Source: Methylobacterium sp. Leaf125
Lineage (GTDB): Bacteria > Pseudomonadota > Alphaproteobacteria > Rhizobiales > Beijerinckiaceae
Length of the DNA stretch: 36,137 nt
Assembly: GCF_001423085.1 (NCBI RefSeq)
Contig: NZ_LMNU01000010.1
Coordinates: forward strand, 1-36,137
Direction: 5' to 3'
This document shows, piece by piece, positions 16,116 through 23,736 of this stretch. A program made the translations under genes and the position numbers. Position 1 is the first letter of the stretch. Every line of letters starts with the position of its first letter. The notes beneath the pieces are model-generated. The model worked only from the letters and a program-made list of their open reading frames with translations, was not told the DNA's origin and made no database searches.

Positions 16116-16475
16116 CTACGGCAGGGCGCCGGCCTTCTTCTTGGCCTCGGTCATCGTGTCCTCGCAGCCCTTCATGTCACCGGCCTTGTCCTGGGCGCGG
16201 GCCTTCGTGATCAGGTCGCGGGCCTCGGCGACGCCGCCGGCGCTGGCCTTGGCAGACGGATCCGTCGGCTTCACGTTCGGCGCCTTGTCGAGGGCCTTGT
16301 CCGAGTGGGACGAGGTCGGGCCGCCGGGCGGCTCCTTGCCCGTGACCTGCTCGGCACCGGCGCTGTCGAGGCGGCGCTCGATCGTGGCGATCTGCTCCGA
16401 GCAGGACGAGGCGAAGGCGGGTCCGGCCGCACCAAGCAGGATGAGGGCGGCGGGCAGGACGGTGGTGATCCGCAT
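16116..16475 (-). CDS. Small exported two-Cys protein resembling LutD/LanD
   Basis: A 119-aa protein with signal peptide MRITTVLPAALILLGAAGPA (cleavage about FAS-S, residue 23) and a GGAGAG ribosome site. The mature protein has exactly two cysteines, Cys25 and Cys104. The first sits in C-S-E-Q-I-A-T-I-E and the second in A-G-D-M-K-G-C-E-D-T-M. The LutD-like protein at 21753-22004 has C-V-E-G-I-A-M-L-K and G-E-G-E-F-D-E-C-L-D-A-V, with matching spacing and ending. A Pro/Ser/Gly/Lys-rich insert of about 45 residues separates the halves. This suggests a related disulfide-linked helical hairpin, and the location just past lutH fits a role in lanthanide handling. The metal role is inference. Confidence 0.7.
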   Translation of the reverse strand: MRITTVLPAALILLGAAGPAFASSCSEQIATIERRLDSAGAEQVTGKEPPGGPTSSHSDKALDKAPNVKPTDPSAKASAGGVAEARDLITKARAQDKAGDMKGCEDTMTEAKKKAGALP

Positions 16476-16677
16476 GGATGGGCTCTCCGGGGTAGGGTGG
16501 GCACGCAGGTCCGCGGCCCGGGTCGGGGTGTCGCGAGAGAAGCGCCGGCCGGCGGACAGAGTTCCTTTCCGGATCGCCCTCGCCTGGAGGCCCAAGCGTC
16601 GCAGGGTGTGGGCTGCGTCGCAGGCTCGAGACGACACCGGAAGGCTGGGGGCTGCGTCGCGGACCCGGCAATGCGAA

Positions 16678-16707
16678 GGGGCGCGGATCGTTGCCGATCC
16701 GCGCCCC
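16678..16707 (-). terminator. Terminator of lutH
   Basis: Perfect 13-bp stem: GGGGCGCGGATCG at 16678-16690 and CGATCCGCGCCCC at 16695-16707, loop TTGC. It lies 30 bases beyond the lutH stop at 16737 and before the next minus-strand gene. Confidence 0.83.
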
Positions 16708-16736
16708 CGCTCGTCCGTCCGACCCGGTCTGTCGGG

Positions 16737-19169
16737 CTACCAGGTCACGCGGACGCCGCCATAGGCCGAGAGCGGCTGCACCAGGGTCGTGGTGCGCGGA
16801 TCGTTGATCACGAAGTTGCCCGCCACCTGTCCGGTCTCGGCGAAGGTGCCGAAGTTGGCATAGCGGTTGTTGAACAGGTTCGTGACCAGGGCGAAGACCT
16901 GCACGTTCGGGCTGATCTGGATGCTCGTGTTCAGGTTGGCGGTGAAGTAGGCCGGCAGCTTGCGGTTGATGTTCGACTCGTCGCCGCGGAAGTAGGACGA
17001 CGAGAACGCCTGGAAGTTCATGCCGAAGGTCCAGATCGGCGTGATCAGGTAGTTGAACCCGGCCTTGAACTGGTGGTTCGGGATCAGCGGGACGTTGTTG
17101 CCGCGCCGGACGTTGATCAGGCCGTCATCGGCGAGCGGGTTGTTCGGGGAGGACAGCTCGCCCTCGAACTGGAAGGTGGCGTCGATGAGGGCGTAGTTGC
17201 CGTAGAGGCTCAGGCGCTCGCCGACATACTCGCCCGAGACCTCGATGCCCTGGCGCTGGGTCGCCGGCACGTTGACGAAGTAGCCGCGGGCGGCGTTGCC
17301 CGGCACCGCGACCTGCAGGATGTCGTTGCGCAGGTCGGTGCGGAAGGCGCCGATCTTGTAGTTGAACAGGCCGTTCTCGTAGAAGTTCGGCACCGTGCCG
17401 CGGAAGCCGACCTCGTAGGTCTGGCCGGTGACCTGCTTGAGCGGCGGATCGGCCACCAGCGAGTTCGGCAGCAGGCAGGGCCGGTCGGGATTGGCGCAGG
17501 CGAGCTCGAGGGGCGTCGGGGCGCGGTTCGACTCGGAGTAGCCGCCGTAGAGGTTCAGCCAGGGGAAGAAGCGGTAGGTCGCGCCCACCACCGGGTTCAC
17601 CTTGGTGAAGTAGTGCGTCCCCGTCACGTCCGGCGAGAAGCCGGTCTGGTCCTGGGTCGCGATGCGGGCGAAGTTCAGGCGCGCACCGGCGGTGAGCGAC
17701 AGGGCGTCGGTGACGTCGAAGGTGTCGAGGGCGTAGAGGCCCATGTAGAGGTTCGAGCCGGTGACGTTGCTCGGCGCGATACCGAGGGCCGCGGCCGTGC
17801 GGAGCGCCTCGGTGCCGAGGCCCGGGATCGTACCGTAGTTCGGGTTCAGCGGGTTCGTGGTGACGCTGAGGTCCGGATTGATCACCCCGAGGGAGCTCGA
17901 CGACTTGTAGGTGTAGTTGGCCGCATCGATGCTGCCGCCGACCACGAAGGTGTTGTTGTGGCCGAAGACCTGGTCGCGGTTGGCCGCCTGCAGGGTGCCG
18001 CCGTAGCCGGTGGCCTCGGTGCGGATCGTGTCGAGGGTGCCGTAGGGCACGCCCGCCGTGAAGGGGATGCGCTGGCCCTGGCGGCCCAGGATGGTGAACT
18101 GGTCGCGGAAGGCGCGGTCGCTGAGGCCGCCCCGCTCGAAACCGTCATCCTCGAAGCAGAGGAAGCCGCGGTTGCTAGAGCGCGTGCTGCACTGCTCGAA
18201 ATTGCCGTCGTTGCCGTCGATCACGAACTGGCTGAGGCGGCGGACATAGGCGTTGCCCTGCAGGTCCCAGGTCGGCGAGATCGCGACCTTGCCGGTGACC
18301 TGGATCTGGCCCTGCTCGGTGGAGATCGTCTGGGGCGAGGTGAAGATCGCCCGCTCGTCGGCGCGGGTGAAGTCCACCGGCGTGGCGGCGGCGGCACCGA
18401 AGAAGGTCTTGGCGCCCGACGCGATGATGTGGAACTCGGAATCGAGGGTCTTGTGGCCGAGATCCGCATAGACGCGGCCGATCTCGGAGGGCGACTTGAT
18501 GCGCCAGCCCTCGTCGCGCAGGCCCTCGCCGGCGAAGTAGAAGCTCCAGGGGCCGATGACCTCGCCGTATTGCAGCGAGCCCAGGATGCGCCCGTTGGAG
18601 CCGCCGCTGACGGTGATCTCCTTGCCCTGCCAGGTGAAGCCGTTCTTCATCTCGATGTTGACCGCGCCGCCGAGGGCGTTGAGGCCGAAGACCGGGTTGC
18701 CGGTGACGATGTCGATCCGGTTGATCGCCACCGAGGGGATCAGGTCCCAGTTCACCACGTCGCCGAAGGCTTCGTTGATGCGCACGCCGTTCTGGTAGAC
18801 CGCGAGGCCCTGCGGCGCGCCCTGGAGCGGCGAGGCGTCGAAGCCGCGATAGGTCAGGGTCTGGCGGAAGCTGTTGCCCTGCCCGTCCGACAGGTTCACG
18901 CCCGGCGTCTTGCGCGCCAGGGTGAAGGTCGGGTCGAGGGTGGCGCGGTCCTGCGCGAAGTCGGCCGCCGTCACGGTCTCGACGGTGTTGGGGATCTTGT
19001 AGAGCGATTGTCCGCCGCCGCCGCCCGTGGCGCCGACCGGGGTGGTCGCGACCACGTCGAGCTCGCTCAGCGTCACCGATTGCTGGCCGCCGGCGCCCTG
19101 CGCCAGCACGGCGCTCGGCAGCAAGGCCACCGACAGCAGCAAGCTGCTCCGCAGTGTCCGCTTCGTCAT
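16737..19169 (-). CDS. lutH: TonB-dependent receptor for lanthanide-chelator uptake
   Basis: An 810-aa outer-membrane receptor. The start at 19169 (MTKRTLRSSLLLSVALLPSA) gives a clean signal peptide ending AVLA-Q. The TonB box is near SVTLSELDVVATT (about 30-42) and the plug domain follows (TVETVTAADFAQD ... LTYRGFDASPLQGAPQGLAV ... GVRINEAFGDVVNWDLIPS ... FGLNALGGAVNIEMK). The 22-stranded barrel ends GGVRVTW with a terminal aromatic residue. There is no N-terminal STN signalling domain. Two extracellular-type loops contain cysteine pairs (CSTRSSNRGFLCFEDDGF; CANPDRPCLL). Eight ordered genes match the M. extorquens lut set, where lutH encodes the lanthanide receptor; the substrate is assigned by that synteny. 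Confidence 0.9.
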   Translation of the reverse strand: MTKRTLRSSLLLSVALLPSAVLAQGAGGQQSVTLSELDVVATTPVGATGGGGGQSLYKIPNTVETVTAADFAQDRATLDPTFTLARKTPGVNLSDGQGNSFRQTLTYRGFDASPLQGAPQGLAVYQNGVRINEAFGDVVNWDLIPSVAINRIDIVTGNPVFGLNALGGAVNIEMKNGFTWQGKEITVSGGSNGRILGSLQYGEVIGPWSFYFAGEGLRDEGWRIKSPSEIGRVYADLGHKTLDSEFHIIASGAKTFFGAAAATPVDFTRADERAIFTSPQTISTEQGQIQVTGKVAISPTWDLQGNAYVRRLSQFVIDGNDGNFEQCSTRSSNRGFLCFEDDGFERGGLSDRAFRDQFTILGRQGQRIPFTAGVPYGTLDTIRTEATGYGGTLQAANRDQVFGHNNTFVVGGSIDAANYTYKSSSSLGVINPDLSVTTNPLNPNYGTIPGLGTEALRTAAALGIAPSNVTGSNLYMGLYALDTFDVTDALSLTAGARLNFARIATQDQTGFSPDVTGTHYFTKVNPVVGATYRFFPWLNLYGGYSESNRAPTPLELACANPDRPCLLPNSLVADPPLKQVTGQTYEVGFRGTVPNFYENGLFNYKIGAFRTDLRNDILQVAVPGNAARGYFVNVPATQRQGIEVSGEYVGERLSLYGNYALIDATFQFEGELSSPNNPLADDGLINVRRGNNVPLIPNHQFKAGFNYLITPIWTFGMNFQAFSSSYFRGDESNINRKLPAYFTANLNTSIQISPNVQVFALVTNLFNNRYANFGTFAETGQVAGNFVINDPRTTTLVQPLSAYGGVRVTW

Positions 19170-19397
19170 CCCCAGTCCCCCAAGATCGTCTTCGTGTGCC
19201 TGCCCCTTAGTCGGGGCTTCGAAGACAGTCTTGCGAGGATCGGGTGCTGAGAACAATCGCGCGCCGCGCGGATTCAGCGCTTTTGCGCGGTCCCGGCTTC
19301 GTTGGTCACATGGCGTGGCGCAACGGACACGATTTTTCTTACGATTTCAAAGGTTTGGGGAGAGTTCAGCAAGTCGCCCGGGAGGAAGTGGCAAGCA
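19170..19397 (-). promoter_or_regulatory. lutH upstream region
   Basis: This stretch between the lutG terminator and the lutH start is noticeably less GC-rich around 19325-19375 (TTTTTCTTACGATTTCAAAG). It is the only place for a lutH promoter on the minus strand. The long leader could carry regulation, but no riboswitch-like structure was recognised by eye. Confidence 0.4.
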
Positions 19398-19422
19398 GTC
19401 CGGGGCTGCCGGGGCCCCGGAC
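19398..19422 (-). terminator. Terminator after lutG
   Basis: Perfect 9-bp stem GTCCGGGGC (19398-19406) and GCCCCGGAC (19414-19422) with a 7-base loop, 12 bases beyond the lutG stop. It separates lutA-G transcripts from lutH, implying that lutH has its own promoter in 19170-19397. Confidence 0.7.
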
Positions 19423-19433
19423 CGTCCGCCGCG

Positions 19434-20069
19434 TCAGAGGCGGGCCTGGATCTTGCGGGCGATCTCGCCGAGACGCTGCTCCAGCAGGGTCGGGACCTCG
19501 CAGACATAGGTCAACGACTGGCTGCGTTCCTGGAAGATGCGCCGGTCCCAGGTGAACTTGGTCTCCAGCTCCGAGGCGTCCTTGGGGATGTCGCGGGCGT
19601 CCTGGACGCTCGGGGAATCCTTGGTGGCGCTGATCTGGTCGGCTTCGTCGCGGATACGCTCGGCCATGCGGCGCTGGCCCTGGGCGTAGCGGCCGATGCC
19701 GGCGATGACCTTGTTGCGCTCGCCGTTGATCACCTCGAAGACGCCGGCGAAGACCCGGGTGAGGCGCTTCTCCTTGTCGGCACCGGCCTTGGCGGCGAAG
19801 TCCTCGAGCAGCGGATCGACCTCGGACAGGGGCGTGCGCCGCGAGGCGATCTTCTGGGCCAGGGCCGCGGCCTCGAAGTCGTCGCCCCAGGGGCCGGCCG
19901 CCTCGAGGTCCGGCCCGGTCCAGACCGTGCCCGGGCTCAGGGTCGAGACCTTGCGCTGGACGCAGGGCCAGTCCGGGTCGGATTTCGGCTGGGCGAGGGC
20001 CGGGCCGGCACCGAGGCCCAGGAGGGCGAGGCCCGCCAGGGTGCGGAGGGGGAGCGTGCGAGAAATCAT
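19434..20069 (-). CDS. lutG: Exported protein LutG, function unknown
   Basis: A 211-aa periplasmic protein with signal peptide MISRTLPLRTLAGLALLGLG (cleavage about ALA-Q, residue 26). The mature region begins DPDWPCVQRKVSTLSPGTVW and is then mostly helical and charged, with two cysteines only: one in WPCVQ and one near the C-terminus in YVCEVPTLLEQR. The start codon overlaps the last base of the permease stop (TGATG), so it is translationally coupled to lutF. The family is seen beside PQQ-dependent alcohol oxidation and lanthanide genes, but I know no biochemical role. The name is by gene order. Confidence 0.82.
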   Translation of the reverse strand: MISRTLPLRTLAGLALLGLGAGPALAQPKSDPDWPCVQRKVSTLSPGTVWTGPDLEAAGPWGDDFEAAALAQKIASRRTPLSEVDPLLEDFAAKAGADKEKRLTRVFAGVFEVINGERNKVIAGIGRYAQGQRRMAERIRDEADQISATKDSPSVQDARDIPKDASELETKFTWDRRIFQERSQSLTYVCEVPTLLEQRLGEIARKIQARL

Positions 20070-21004
20070 CAGGAATTGTCTCCGGCCGGGCCGCCGCGCC
20101 GGGCCATGATGCCACGGCCCGGATCGTAGGCGACGACGGCGAGGGTGAAGAAGGCGAGCGTGGTCCCCACGACCACCGCGCAGGCGATCGGCTCGAACTG
20201 CCCGTAGAGGGCGAAGCGCACGAGCTGCACGGCGTGGGAGAAGGGATTGAGCTGGCAGATCCAGTACAGGGTCTCGGAGGATTCGCGGATGCGCCAGAGC
20301 GGGTAGAGCGCCGAGGAGGCGAAGAACATCGGGAAGATCACGAAGTTCATCACGCTGGCGAAGTTCTCCAGCTGCTTGACCATGGAGGAGAGCAGCAGGC
20401 CGATCGCGCCGAGCATCAGCCCCGAGGCGATGAAGGCCGGCAGCGCCGCCACGTAGCCGATGGCCGGGATGTCGAGTTCCCAGAACCACGCGATGGCCAG
20501 GAAGGCGTAGGCCTGCACCACCGAGACGGTGACGCCGGCGATCAGCTTGGCGAGCAGCAGGAGCCAGCGCGGATAGGGGCTCGTCAGCAGCACCTTCATC
20601 GAGCCGACCTCGCGGTCGTAGACCATCGAGAGCGAGGATTGCATGCCGTTGAAGAGCTGGATCATCACCGCGAGGCCCGGCACCACGTAGACCTCGTAGA
20701 GCACGTAGGTCTGGTAGGGCGGCTCGATCGAGACGCCGAGCGTGTTGCGGAAGCCCGCCGCGAAGATGAACAGCCAGACCAGCGGCCGGACCAGGGCCGA
20801 GAAGAAGCGCTCCTTCTGGTTGAAGAAGCGCAGCAGCTCCCGGCGCACGATGCCGCCGAGGCAGATGAGGTAGCCGACGGCGTCGAGGCGCCCGAGATGC
20901 GGCACCGGCGCCTCCGCCGGCGCGACGGCCGGGGGCGGGGTCGTCGCGGTGGCGCGGGCAGCGGGGCTCGGGGTCATGGCGATGGGATCCGTGGGCGTGC
21001 TCAT
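20069..21004 (-). CDS. lutF: ABC-2 type permease of the lanthanide transporter
   Basis: A 311-aa inner-membrane protein with a Pro/Ala-rich cytoplasmic N-terminus (about 1-40) and six hydrophobic segments of the ABC2_membrane (NodJ/DrrB-like) family. It includes ALVRPLVWLFIFAAGF, YVVPGLAVMIQLFNGM, the YDREVGSMKVLLTSPYPRW coupling region and NFVIFPMFFASSALYPLW. Its start overlaps the ATPase stop by ATGA. ABC-2 permeases usually export; here they accompany a binding protein (lutA) and a TonB receptor, and M. extorquens work assigns the set to lanthanide import. It would pair with LutE as a homodimeric membrane unit. Confidence 0.88.
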   Translation of the reverse strand: MSTPTDPIAMTPSPAARATATTPPPAVAPAEAPVPHLGRLDAVGYLICLGGIVRRELLRFFNQKERFFSALVRPLVWLFIFAAGFRNTLGVSIEPPYQTYVLYEVYVVPGLAVMIQLFNGMQSSLSMVYDREVGSMKVLLTSPYPRWLLLLAKLIAGVTVSVVQAYAFLAIAWFWELDIPAIGYVAALPAFIASGLMLGAIGLLLSSMVKQLENFASVMNFVIFPMFFASSALYPLWRIRESSETLYWICQLNPFSHAVQLVRFALYGQFEPIACAVVVGTTLAFFTLAVVAYDPGRGIMARRGGPAGDNS

Positions 21005-21756
21005 GCGGCCTGCCGCGCGGGTTCGGCGACGAGGCGGCGGAAGGCCGCCTCCAGGGTCTCGTCGCCCTGCGCGATGGAGCCGGCGGTGCCGCGGGCGACG
21101 ATGCGGCCCCGGTGCAGCACGACCGCGTCGTCGCCGGCGTCGATCTCCTCGAAGATGTGGGTGGCCCAGAGCACCGACAATCCCTCCTCCCGCACCAGGG
21201 CGCGGACGATGGCGACGATGTCGGCGCGCGATTCGAGGTCGAGGCCGACGGTGGGCTCGTCGAGGAGGAGGAGCCGGGGCTCGTGCACCAGGGAGCGGGC
21301 GATCTCGATGCGCCGGGACTGGCCGCCCGAGAGGGTCCGCACCTTGTCGTCGCGCCGGTCGCTCAAGCCCACGCGGTCGAGCAGCGCGGTGATCCGCGCC
21401 TTGGCGGCCTTGCGGGCGATGCCGTGCAGGCTGGCGTGGTAGAGCAGGTTCTGCGCGACGGTGAGGTCGGTGTCGAGGGTGCGGGCCTGGAACACCACGC
21501 CGAGGCGGGCGAGGGCCCGGCTCGGCTCCCGGTCCAGGGCATGGCCGAGGATCGAGACCTGGCCGTCCTGGTTCGAATACAGCCGGGTGATCACCGAGAA
21601 CAGGGTCGTCTTGCCGGCCCCGTTCGGCCCGAGCAGGGCGGTGAAGTGTCCGCGCGCGACGCTCAGGGAAACGTCGGACAGGGCCGCCCGCGCGCCGAAG
21701 CGGTGGCTCACATGGGCCACATCGAGGGCGGGGCTCGCGCGCTCTCCGGAACTCAT
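21001..21756 (-). CDS. lutE: ABC transporter ATP-binding protein of the lanthanide system
   Basis: A 251-aa cytoplasmic ATPase starting MSSGERASPALDV; this ATG overlaps the upstream stop as ATGA, which decides the start over a longer frame. Walker A is GPNGAGKTT (43-51), the Q-loop is VVFQARTLD, the signature is LSGGQSRRIEIARSL, Walker B is LLLLDEPTVGLD and the H-loop is WATHIFEEID. The Q-loop context and DEPTVGLD are those of the DrrA/NodI-like ATPases that partner ABC-2 permeases. It energises LutF. Confidence 0.9.
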   Translation of the reverse strand: MSSGERASPALDVAHVSHRFGARAALSDVSLSVARGHFTALLGPNGAGKTTLFSVITRLYSNQDGQVSILGHALDREPSRALARLGVVFQARTLDTDLTVAQNLLYHASLHGIARKAAKARITALLDRVGLSDRRDDKVRTLSGGQSRRIEIARSLVHEPRLLLLDEPTVGLDLESRADIVAIVRALVREEGLSVLWATHIFEEIDAGDDAVVLHRGRIVARGTAGSIAQGDETLEAAFRRLVAEPARQAA

Positions 21757-22004
21757 GGCTTCAAGGCCCGCGCGGCGTCGCCGACCGCGTCCAGGCACTC
21801 GTCGAACTCGCCCTCCCCCATCTCGCGCTCGGCCACCCGCAGGGCCTTCTTGAGCTTGGGCTGGACCGCCTCCGGGGCGGGCTTGGCGAGTTCGGCCTTG
21901 AGCATCGCGATGCCCTCCACGCAGGCGGCCTTGTCGTCCGCCAGGGCGGCGACGCTCCCGAGGGCGAGGAGGACGGGGAGGGCGAGTACCGGGGGCGCGC
22001 GCAT
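21753..22004 (-). CDS. lutD: Small periplasmic two-Cys protein LutD (LanD-like)
   Basis: An 83-aa exported protein: signal peptide to about residue 22 (VAALA-D), then a mature domain of only about 60 residues with Cys28 and Cys70. Both lie in helical, charged sequence (ACVEGIAMLKAEL and EREMGEGEFDECLDAVGDAA), suggesting a disulfide-clamped helical hairpin. By its place in the cluster it corresponds to the M. extorquens periplasmic protein LanD, which is described as a lanthanide chaperone with a surface site of few ligands. The acidic patch EREMGEGEFDE is a candidate site here. An adjacent GTG (22007) is an alternative start. It overlaps lutE by 4 bases. The LanD equivalence is from memory and position. 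Confidence 0.75.
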   Translation of the reverse strand: MRAPPVLALPVLLALGSVAALADDKAACVEGIAMLKAELAKPAPEAVQPKLKKALRVAEREMGEGEFDECLDAVGDAARALKP

Positions 22005-22014
22005 CACGGGGGTC

Positions 22015-22464
22015 CTACTTCACGGTGAACTTGCCGGTCATGCCCTTGGATTCGAGGCCATGGACCGACCAGGGATACTCGCCGGGCCGGATGGCCACGA
22101 ACTCGATCGCGATCTCGCCCGGATCGTCGAATTCGAAATGGTCCGGCGGGCCGCTGCCGTGGATCTCCAGGTGCTGAATCACGATCTGGTTGAACCAGAT
22201 GTTGCGGAAGAACTCGGTGGCGTAGAACTTGTACTCCTGCCGGCCCTTGGCGACGATCCGCAGGCGGTAGGCCTTGCCGGATTCGAGCTCGATCTCCTTG
22301 TTCTCCACGACGAAGTCGTTGCCCTCCTCGTTGCCGAGGACGAGGTCGGGCAGGTTCTGACGCTTCTTCGTCAGGTCGAGGGCCTGGGCCGGCGCGATCC
22401 AGGCAGGGCCGCCGGCGAGGATCGCCGCCAGGGCGAGGGCGGTGCGCCGCATCGTCCGCTTCAT
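22015..22464 (-). CDS. lutC: Cupredoxin-like exported protein lacking the copper cysteine
   Basis: A 149-aa exported protein with signal peptide to about residue 28 (APAQA-L) and a GGGAGGA ribosome site. The mature part has a cupredoxin-like beta layout: FVVENKEIELESGKAYRLRI, EYKFYATEFFRN, then GEYPWSVHGLESKGMTGKFT at the end, where type I copper proteins carry Cys, His and Met. Here the whole protein has no cysteine: the expected region reads YPWSVHG-x4-GM, keeping His135 and Met142. The usual first histidine is also missing (YATEFF). An acidic stretch PPDHFEFDDPGEIAIEF is prominent. A redox copper role is therefore unlikely; metal or partner binding is possible. Confidence 0.8.
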   Translation of the reverse strand: MKRTMRRTALALAAILAGGPAWIAPAQALDLTKKRQNLPDLVLGNEEGNDFVVENKEIELESGKAYRLRIVAKGRQEYKFYATEFFRNIWFNQIVIQHLEIHGSGPPDHFEFDDPGEIAIEFVAIRPGEYPWSVHGLESKGMTGKFTVK

Positions 22465-22534
22465 GTGTTGTCCTCCCGTTTGCCGCCCCGGGGCGGTGCC
22501 GCCTTGAGGCGGTCGTTGCTAGTGCTCTGGCGCT

Positions 22535-22560
22535 GGCCCCTCCCCGCGGAGGGCGGGGCC
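22535..22560 (-). terminator. Hairpin between lutB and lutC
   Basis: GGCCCC (22535-22540) pairs with GGGGCC (22555-22560); an alternative inner stem is CCCTCC/GGAGGG around loop CCGC. It sits just after the lutB stop (22567) on the minus strand and may attenuate read-through or protect the lutB mRNA end. Confidence 0.5.
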
Positions 22561-22566
22561 CGTGCT

Positions 22567-23577
22567 TTAGTTCGGCGAGACCGTGACCCCCCAGGGCAGA
22601 AGCCCCACGGGGATGCTCTTCACCACCTTCTCGGCCGCCACGTCCACGACCGAGATGTCGTTCGAGGAGCCGTTGGTGGAGAACAGCAGCTTCTGGTCCG
22701 GGGTGAAGGCGAGCTGCCAGACGCGCTGGCCCACGGGGAGGTACTTCTCCACGGCGTAGGACTTGGCGTCGATCACCGCGATGCGGTTGGCCGGGCCGAG
22801 CGCCACGAAGGCTTTGCTGCCGTCCTTGGTGATGCGGATGCCCACGGGCTGGATCGCCTCGTCGTTCACGCTGGGGATCTTGAAGGTGATCTTCTTGATG
22901 ACCCGGCGCGCGGCGACGTCGATGACGCTGATGGTGCCGCCGACTTCGGCCGAGACCCAGAGATATTTCCCGTCCGCCGTGAACTCGGCGAAGCGCGGGC
23001 GGGCATCGACCAGCACGTTGTCGATCACCGCGAAGGTCGTGGTGTCGATGAAGTGGGCCATGTTGGTGGTCTCGGAGGTGTTCACCAGGATCTTGCCATC
23101 CGGGGACAGGCCCATGCCCTCGGGCTCGACGCCCACCGGCACCTCGGCCATGACCTTGTTCTTCTCGATGTCGATGACGGTGACCTGGCTGTCGTCCTCG
23201 TTGGCGACGTAGAGCAGGTTGCCCTGGGGGCCGAGGATGAACTGCTCCGGGTCTGGCCCCGAGCGCAGGGAGCGCACGACCTTGCCGGTGCTGGTGTCGA
23301 GCACGTCGATGCGGTCGTCGTCGCTGGCGCAGACGAACAGCTCCTTGCCGTCCCGGCTGGTGGTGACGCCGCGCGGGCGGCGGCCGACCTTCCAGGTCCC
23401 GGTCACCGCCATCGTCTCGGTGTCGATGACGCTGACCGAGTTGCCCTTCTCGTTGGTGACGTAGACCGTGTAGGCCTGCGCCGGGCAGGCCAGCGAGAAG
23501 CCGGCCAGGACGGTGCCGGCCAGCAGCGCCAGGCCCAGTACCGATCCGGACACGTGTGCCCTGTCGCCGCGGCTCAT
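22567..23577 (-). CDS. lutB: YVTN beta-propeller exported protein LutB
   Basis: A 336-aa periplasmic beta-propeller. The start at 23577 (MSRGDRAHVSGSVLG) is set by a strong GAGGAGG site a few bases upstream and gives a signal peptide ending PAQA-Y. Repeats of about 40-45 residues carry the YVTN/YVAN pattern: YVTNEKGNSVSVIDTETMAV, FVCASDDDRIDVLDTSTGKV, YVANEDDSQVTVIDIEKNKV, WVSAEVGGTISVIDVAARRV, and FSTNGSSNDISVVDVAAEKV. Seven blades are plausible. It is the type called PQQ-dependent catabolism-associated beta-propeller protein. It precedes lutC-G on the same strand and is probably a binding or scaffold protein rather than an enzyme. Confidence 0.87.
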   Translation of the reverse strand: MSRGDRAHVSGSVLGLALLAGTVLAGFSLACPAQAYTVYVTNEKGNSVSVIDTETMAVTGTWKVGRRPRGVTTSRDGKELFVCASDDDRIDVLDTSTGKVVRSLRSGPDPEQFILGPQGNLLYVANEDDSQVTVIDIEKNKVMAEVPVGVEPEGMGLSPDGKILVNTSETTNMAHFIDTTTFAVIDNVLVDARPRFAEFTADGKYLWVSAEVGGTISVIDVAARRVIKKITFKIPSVNDEAIQPVGIRITKDGSKAFVALGPANRIAVIDAKSYAVEKYLPVGQRVWQLAFTPDQKLLFSTNGSSNDISVVDVAAEKVVKSIPVGLLPWGVTVSPN

Positions 23578-23628
23578 GGGGTTCCTCCTCGGGGCCATCG
23601 CTGTCTCGTGCGCGATTGATTGGGCGTT

Positions 23629-23634
23629 ACTATA
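23629..23634 (-). promoter_or_regulatory. Possible -10 element upstream of lutB
   Basis: On the minus strand TATAGT occurs about 50 bases before the lutB ATG, in an otherwise GC-rich gap between the lutA hairpin (23699-23717) and lutB. No good -35 box was found, so the call is tentative. A separate lutB promoter would fit the hairpin after lutA. Confidence 0.3.
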
Positions 23635-23698
23635 GTGCAGCCCCGTCTCACGGGGAGCGCGGGACCGCAAGCGGGCGGGAGACCGTGTTGCCGCAGGC

Positions 23699-23717
23699 GG
23701 CCCGGCGGATCCGGGCC
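23699..23717 (-). terminator. Hairpin after lutA
   Basis: Perfect 7-bp stem GGCCCGG (23699-23705) and CCGGGCC (23711-23717), 5-base loop, 20 bases past the lutA stop on the minus strand. It probably reduces read-through from lutA to lutB. Confidence 0.55.
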
Positions 23718-23736
23718 TCGCGCGAACGTGACGGGA

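Noticed and set aside
16116..16475. Lanmodulin
   Set aside because: The protein is the right size and place, but contains no EF-hand loops (no D-x-D-x-D-G-x-x-D pattern).
16026..19250. Plus-strand open frame of 1074 codons opposite lutH
   Set aside because: It is an antisense shadow of the receptor gene; composition is Arg/Gly/Val/Ala-rich with no domain, as expected for high-GC third positions.
21112..23619. Plus-strand frame of 835 codons across lutB to lutE
   Set aside because: It spans four well-supported minus-strand genes and their gaps and shows no family motif.
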